NCBI RefSeq assembly: GCF_900104265.1
Contig: NZ_FNJJ01000014.1
Location: 1 to 64,000 of the forward strand
DNA from: Ectopseudomonas guguanensis
Lineage (GTDB): Bacteria > Pseudomonadota > Gammaproteobacteria > Pseudomonadales > Pseudomonadaceae
Direction of reading: 5' to 3'
DNA length: 64,000 nucleotides
This document shows, piece after piece, positions 63,091-64,000 of the stretch. The notes under the pieces are model-generated. The model had not been told where the DNA came from, did not search any database, and saw only the letters and a program-made list of their open reading frames with translations. Position 1 is the stretch's first letter; every line of letters starts with the position of its first letter. A program made the translations under genes and the position numbers.

Positions 63091-63735
63091 TCAGGCACGG
63101 ATAAACGGGTTCTCGCGCATCTCGTCGCCCAGGCGCGTGTCCGGGCCATGGCCGGTGACCACGGTCGCGTCCTCGTCGAGGCGATACAGGCGCTGCCTGA
63201 TCGAACGCTCGATGGTGGCGTAGTCGCCGCCCCACAGGTCGGTACGGCCGATACCGCGACGGAACAGGGTGTCACCGGCGATCAGCAGCTTGGCATCGGC
63301 GAACCAGAAGCTCATCGAACCCGGCGTGTGCCCGGGCGTGTGCAGGGCTACACCACAGCCGCAGGCCAGCTCCTCGTCATCGGCCAGCCACTGGTCCGGC
63401 GCCGGCACCGGGGTGTAGGGCACGCCGAACATGCGGCACTGCATCTCCAGGTTGTCCCAGAGGAACTGATCCTCCTTGTGCAGGTGCAGCGTGGCGCCGG
63501 TCTTCTCCTTCATCTGCCCCGAGGCAAGGAAGTGATCAAGATGGGCATGGGTGTGGATAATGCTCACCACCTTGAGGCCATGGGCCTCCAGGCGCGCCAT
63601 GATCAGATCAGGATTCCCGCCGGGATCGACCACGATGGCCTTCTTCGTCAGCGGGTCGCCGATGATGGTGCAGTTGCACTGCAAAGGCCCGACTGGAAAG
63701 GTTTCGCGGATTAGCAGGGGTTTTGCGGGTTCCAT
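63091..63735 (-). CDS. Metallo-beta-lactamase-fold hydrolase (glyoxalase II-like)
   Basis: A 214-residue protein. The two-metal site HTHAHLDH (about residues 61-68), a second histidine in LHTPGHTPGSM, the bridging aspartate in LIAGDTLF and the final histidine in VVTGHGPDT are all intact. Size and motifs fit the YcbL/GloB-like family, and hydrolysis of a thioester such as S-lactoylglutathione is possible, but substrate is inference. 60 bases separate it from the OmpA paralogue downstream on its strand. Confidence 0.88.
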   Translation of the reverse strand: MEPAKPLLIRETFPVGPLQCNCTIIGDPLTKKAIVVDPGGNPDLIMARLEAHGLKVVSIIHTHAHLDHFLASGQMKEKTGATLHLHKEDQFLWDNLEMQCRMFGVPYTPVPAPDQWLADDEELACGCGVALHTPGHTPGSMSFWFADAKLLIAGDTLFRRGIGRTDLWGGDYATIERSIRQRLYRLDEDATVVTGHGPDTRLGDEMRENPFIRA

Positions 63736-63754
63736 GGGTATTCCTGTAGGATTA

Positions 63755-63773
63755 ATGGCACATTTTTGGCACA
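63755..63773. repeat. Short direct repeat before the integrase gene
   Basis: TGGCACA and TTGGCACA occur a few bases apart between the hydrolase gene and the recombinase start. Directly repeated heptamers of this sort are often arm-type sites or part of an attachment region, but the other end of any element is outside the window. Confidence 0.35.
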
Positions 63774-63785
63774 GTGCGATTGACG

Positions 63786-64000
63786 ATGGCGACGATCAGG
63801 AAGAAAGGCCCATACCAGTGGCACGCCCAAATCAGGCGTAAAGGGTGGCCCCAACAGACCCGCACTTTCAACACCCAGGCAGAGGCGAAGGCTTGGGCAA
63901 CAATGATCGAGCGCGAAATGGACGCCGGCGTATTCGTCAGCCGCAACGAAGCGGAATCGACCTCCTTCGCCAAAGCCCTGCAGATGTACGCCGAGCAGGT
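63786..64000 (+). CDS. Tyrosine recombinase (phage-type integrase), N-terminal part
   Basis: An open frame from ATG at 63786 to the end of the window. It begins MATIRKKGPYQWHAQIRRKG, then WPQQTRTFNTQAEAKAWATM and IEREMDAGVFVSRNEAEST, the layout of the arm-binding and core-binding N-termini of phage-type integrases. The catalytic domain lies beyond the window, so family membership rests on the N-terminus. It may mark the start of an integrated element. Confidence 0.7.
   Translation, partial: MATIRKKGPYQWHAQIRRKGWPQQTRTFNTQAEAKAWATMIEREMDAGVFVSRNEAESTSFAKALQMYAEQ

Overview
The window is a stretch of chromosome from a fluorescent-group pseudomonad, most like the P. mendocina / P. oleovorans (Ectopseudomonas) branch. 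The evidence is high GC, typical Pseudomonas REP-type palindromes, and a gene order that follows from memory the P. aeruginosa PA4738-PA4771 block almost gene for gene. The genus is well supported; the species is inference. Most of the window is core housekeeping DNA and the interesting material lies between the genes. LAYOUT: 1-5.1 kb carries the 3' end of a thiolase with a second, diverged copy of that end, a SAM methyltransferase, a large DUF748 envelope protein and two tandem DUF2845 genes. 5.1-6.7 kb holds a minus-strand BON-domain/CsbD stress pair whose 3' UTR is an unusual array of regularly spaced GGA stem-loops, then copy A of a large palindromic repeat. 6.7-15.7 kb is the translation/RNA operon, in transcription order tRNA-fMet, rimP, nusA, infB, rbfA, truB, rpsO, pnp. 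15.8-22.0 kb continues on the minus strand with tRNA-Leu, secG, tpiA, glmM, folP, ftsH and rlmE; yhbY diverges. 22.5-30 kb has a DUF4149 membrane protein, greA, carB, carA, dapB and dnaJ. 30-32.8 kb has dnaK and grpE, with good sigma-32 promoters in front of grpE and dnaK. 32.9-38.7 kb has recN under a LexA box, fur, bamE, rnfH, ratA, an NSS-family transporter and smpB. 38.9-44.6 kb is the lactate locus: lldR divergent from lldP-lldD-dld, with a perfect LldR-type operator and a possible leader peptide. 44.6-45.0 kb is a REP cluster containing a second copy of the dld 3' end. 45-50 kb has clpB (a MITE-like insertion lies between its sigma-32 promoter and its start), a nitroreductase, a glutathione peroxidase and slyD. 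49.9-54.7 kb has DUF3565, ackA, pta and a YihG-type acyltransferase. 54.7-60.6 kb is a two-gene signalling operon: a CHASE/PAS hybrid kinase with three receiver domains, and a REC-PAS-GGDEF-EAL regulator. 60.7-61.5 kb is copy B of the palindromic repeat. 61.6-63.7 kb has two OmpA-type lipoproteins and a metallo-beta-lactamase-fold hydrolase. The window ends inside the 5' part of a tyrosine-recombinase-like gene, so an integrated element may begin there. HOW THE GENES WORK TOGETHER: ribosome assembly, initiation and mRNA decay (rimP-nusA-infB-rbfA-truB-rpsO-pnp); proteostasis (ftsH, dnaK-dnaJ-grpE, clpB, slyD, smpB); carbamoyl phosphate and lysine precursors (carAB, dapB); lactate oxidation and acetate overflow (lldPD-dld, ackA-pta). 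MOST NOTABLE: (1) the csbD 3' UTR, which resembles an RsmA/CsrA-titrating RNA; (2) two copies of a giant dyad element with a conserved 93-nt apical loop; (3) three cases where the 3' end of a gene is repeated just downstream beyond a palindrome. All calls come from reading the sequence by eye. No database search or folding program was run.
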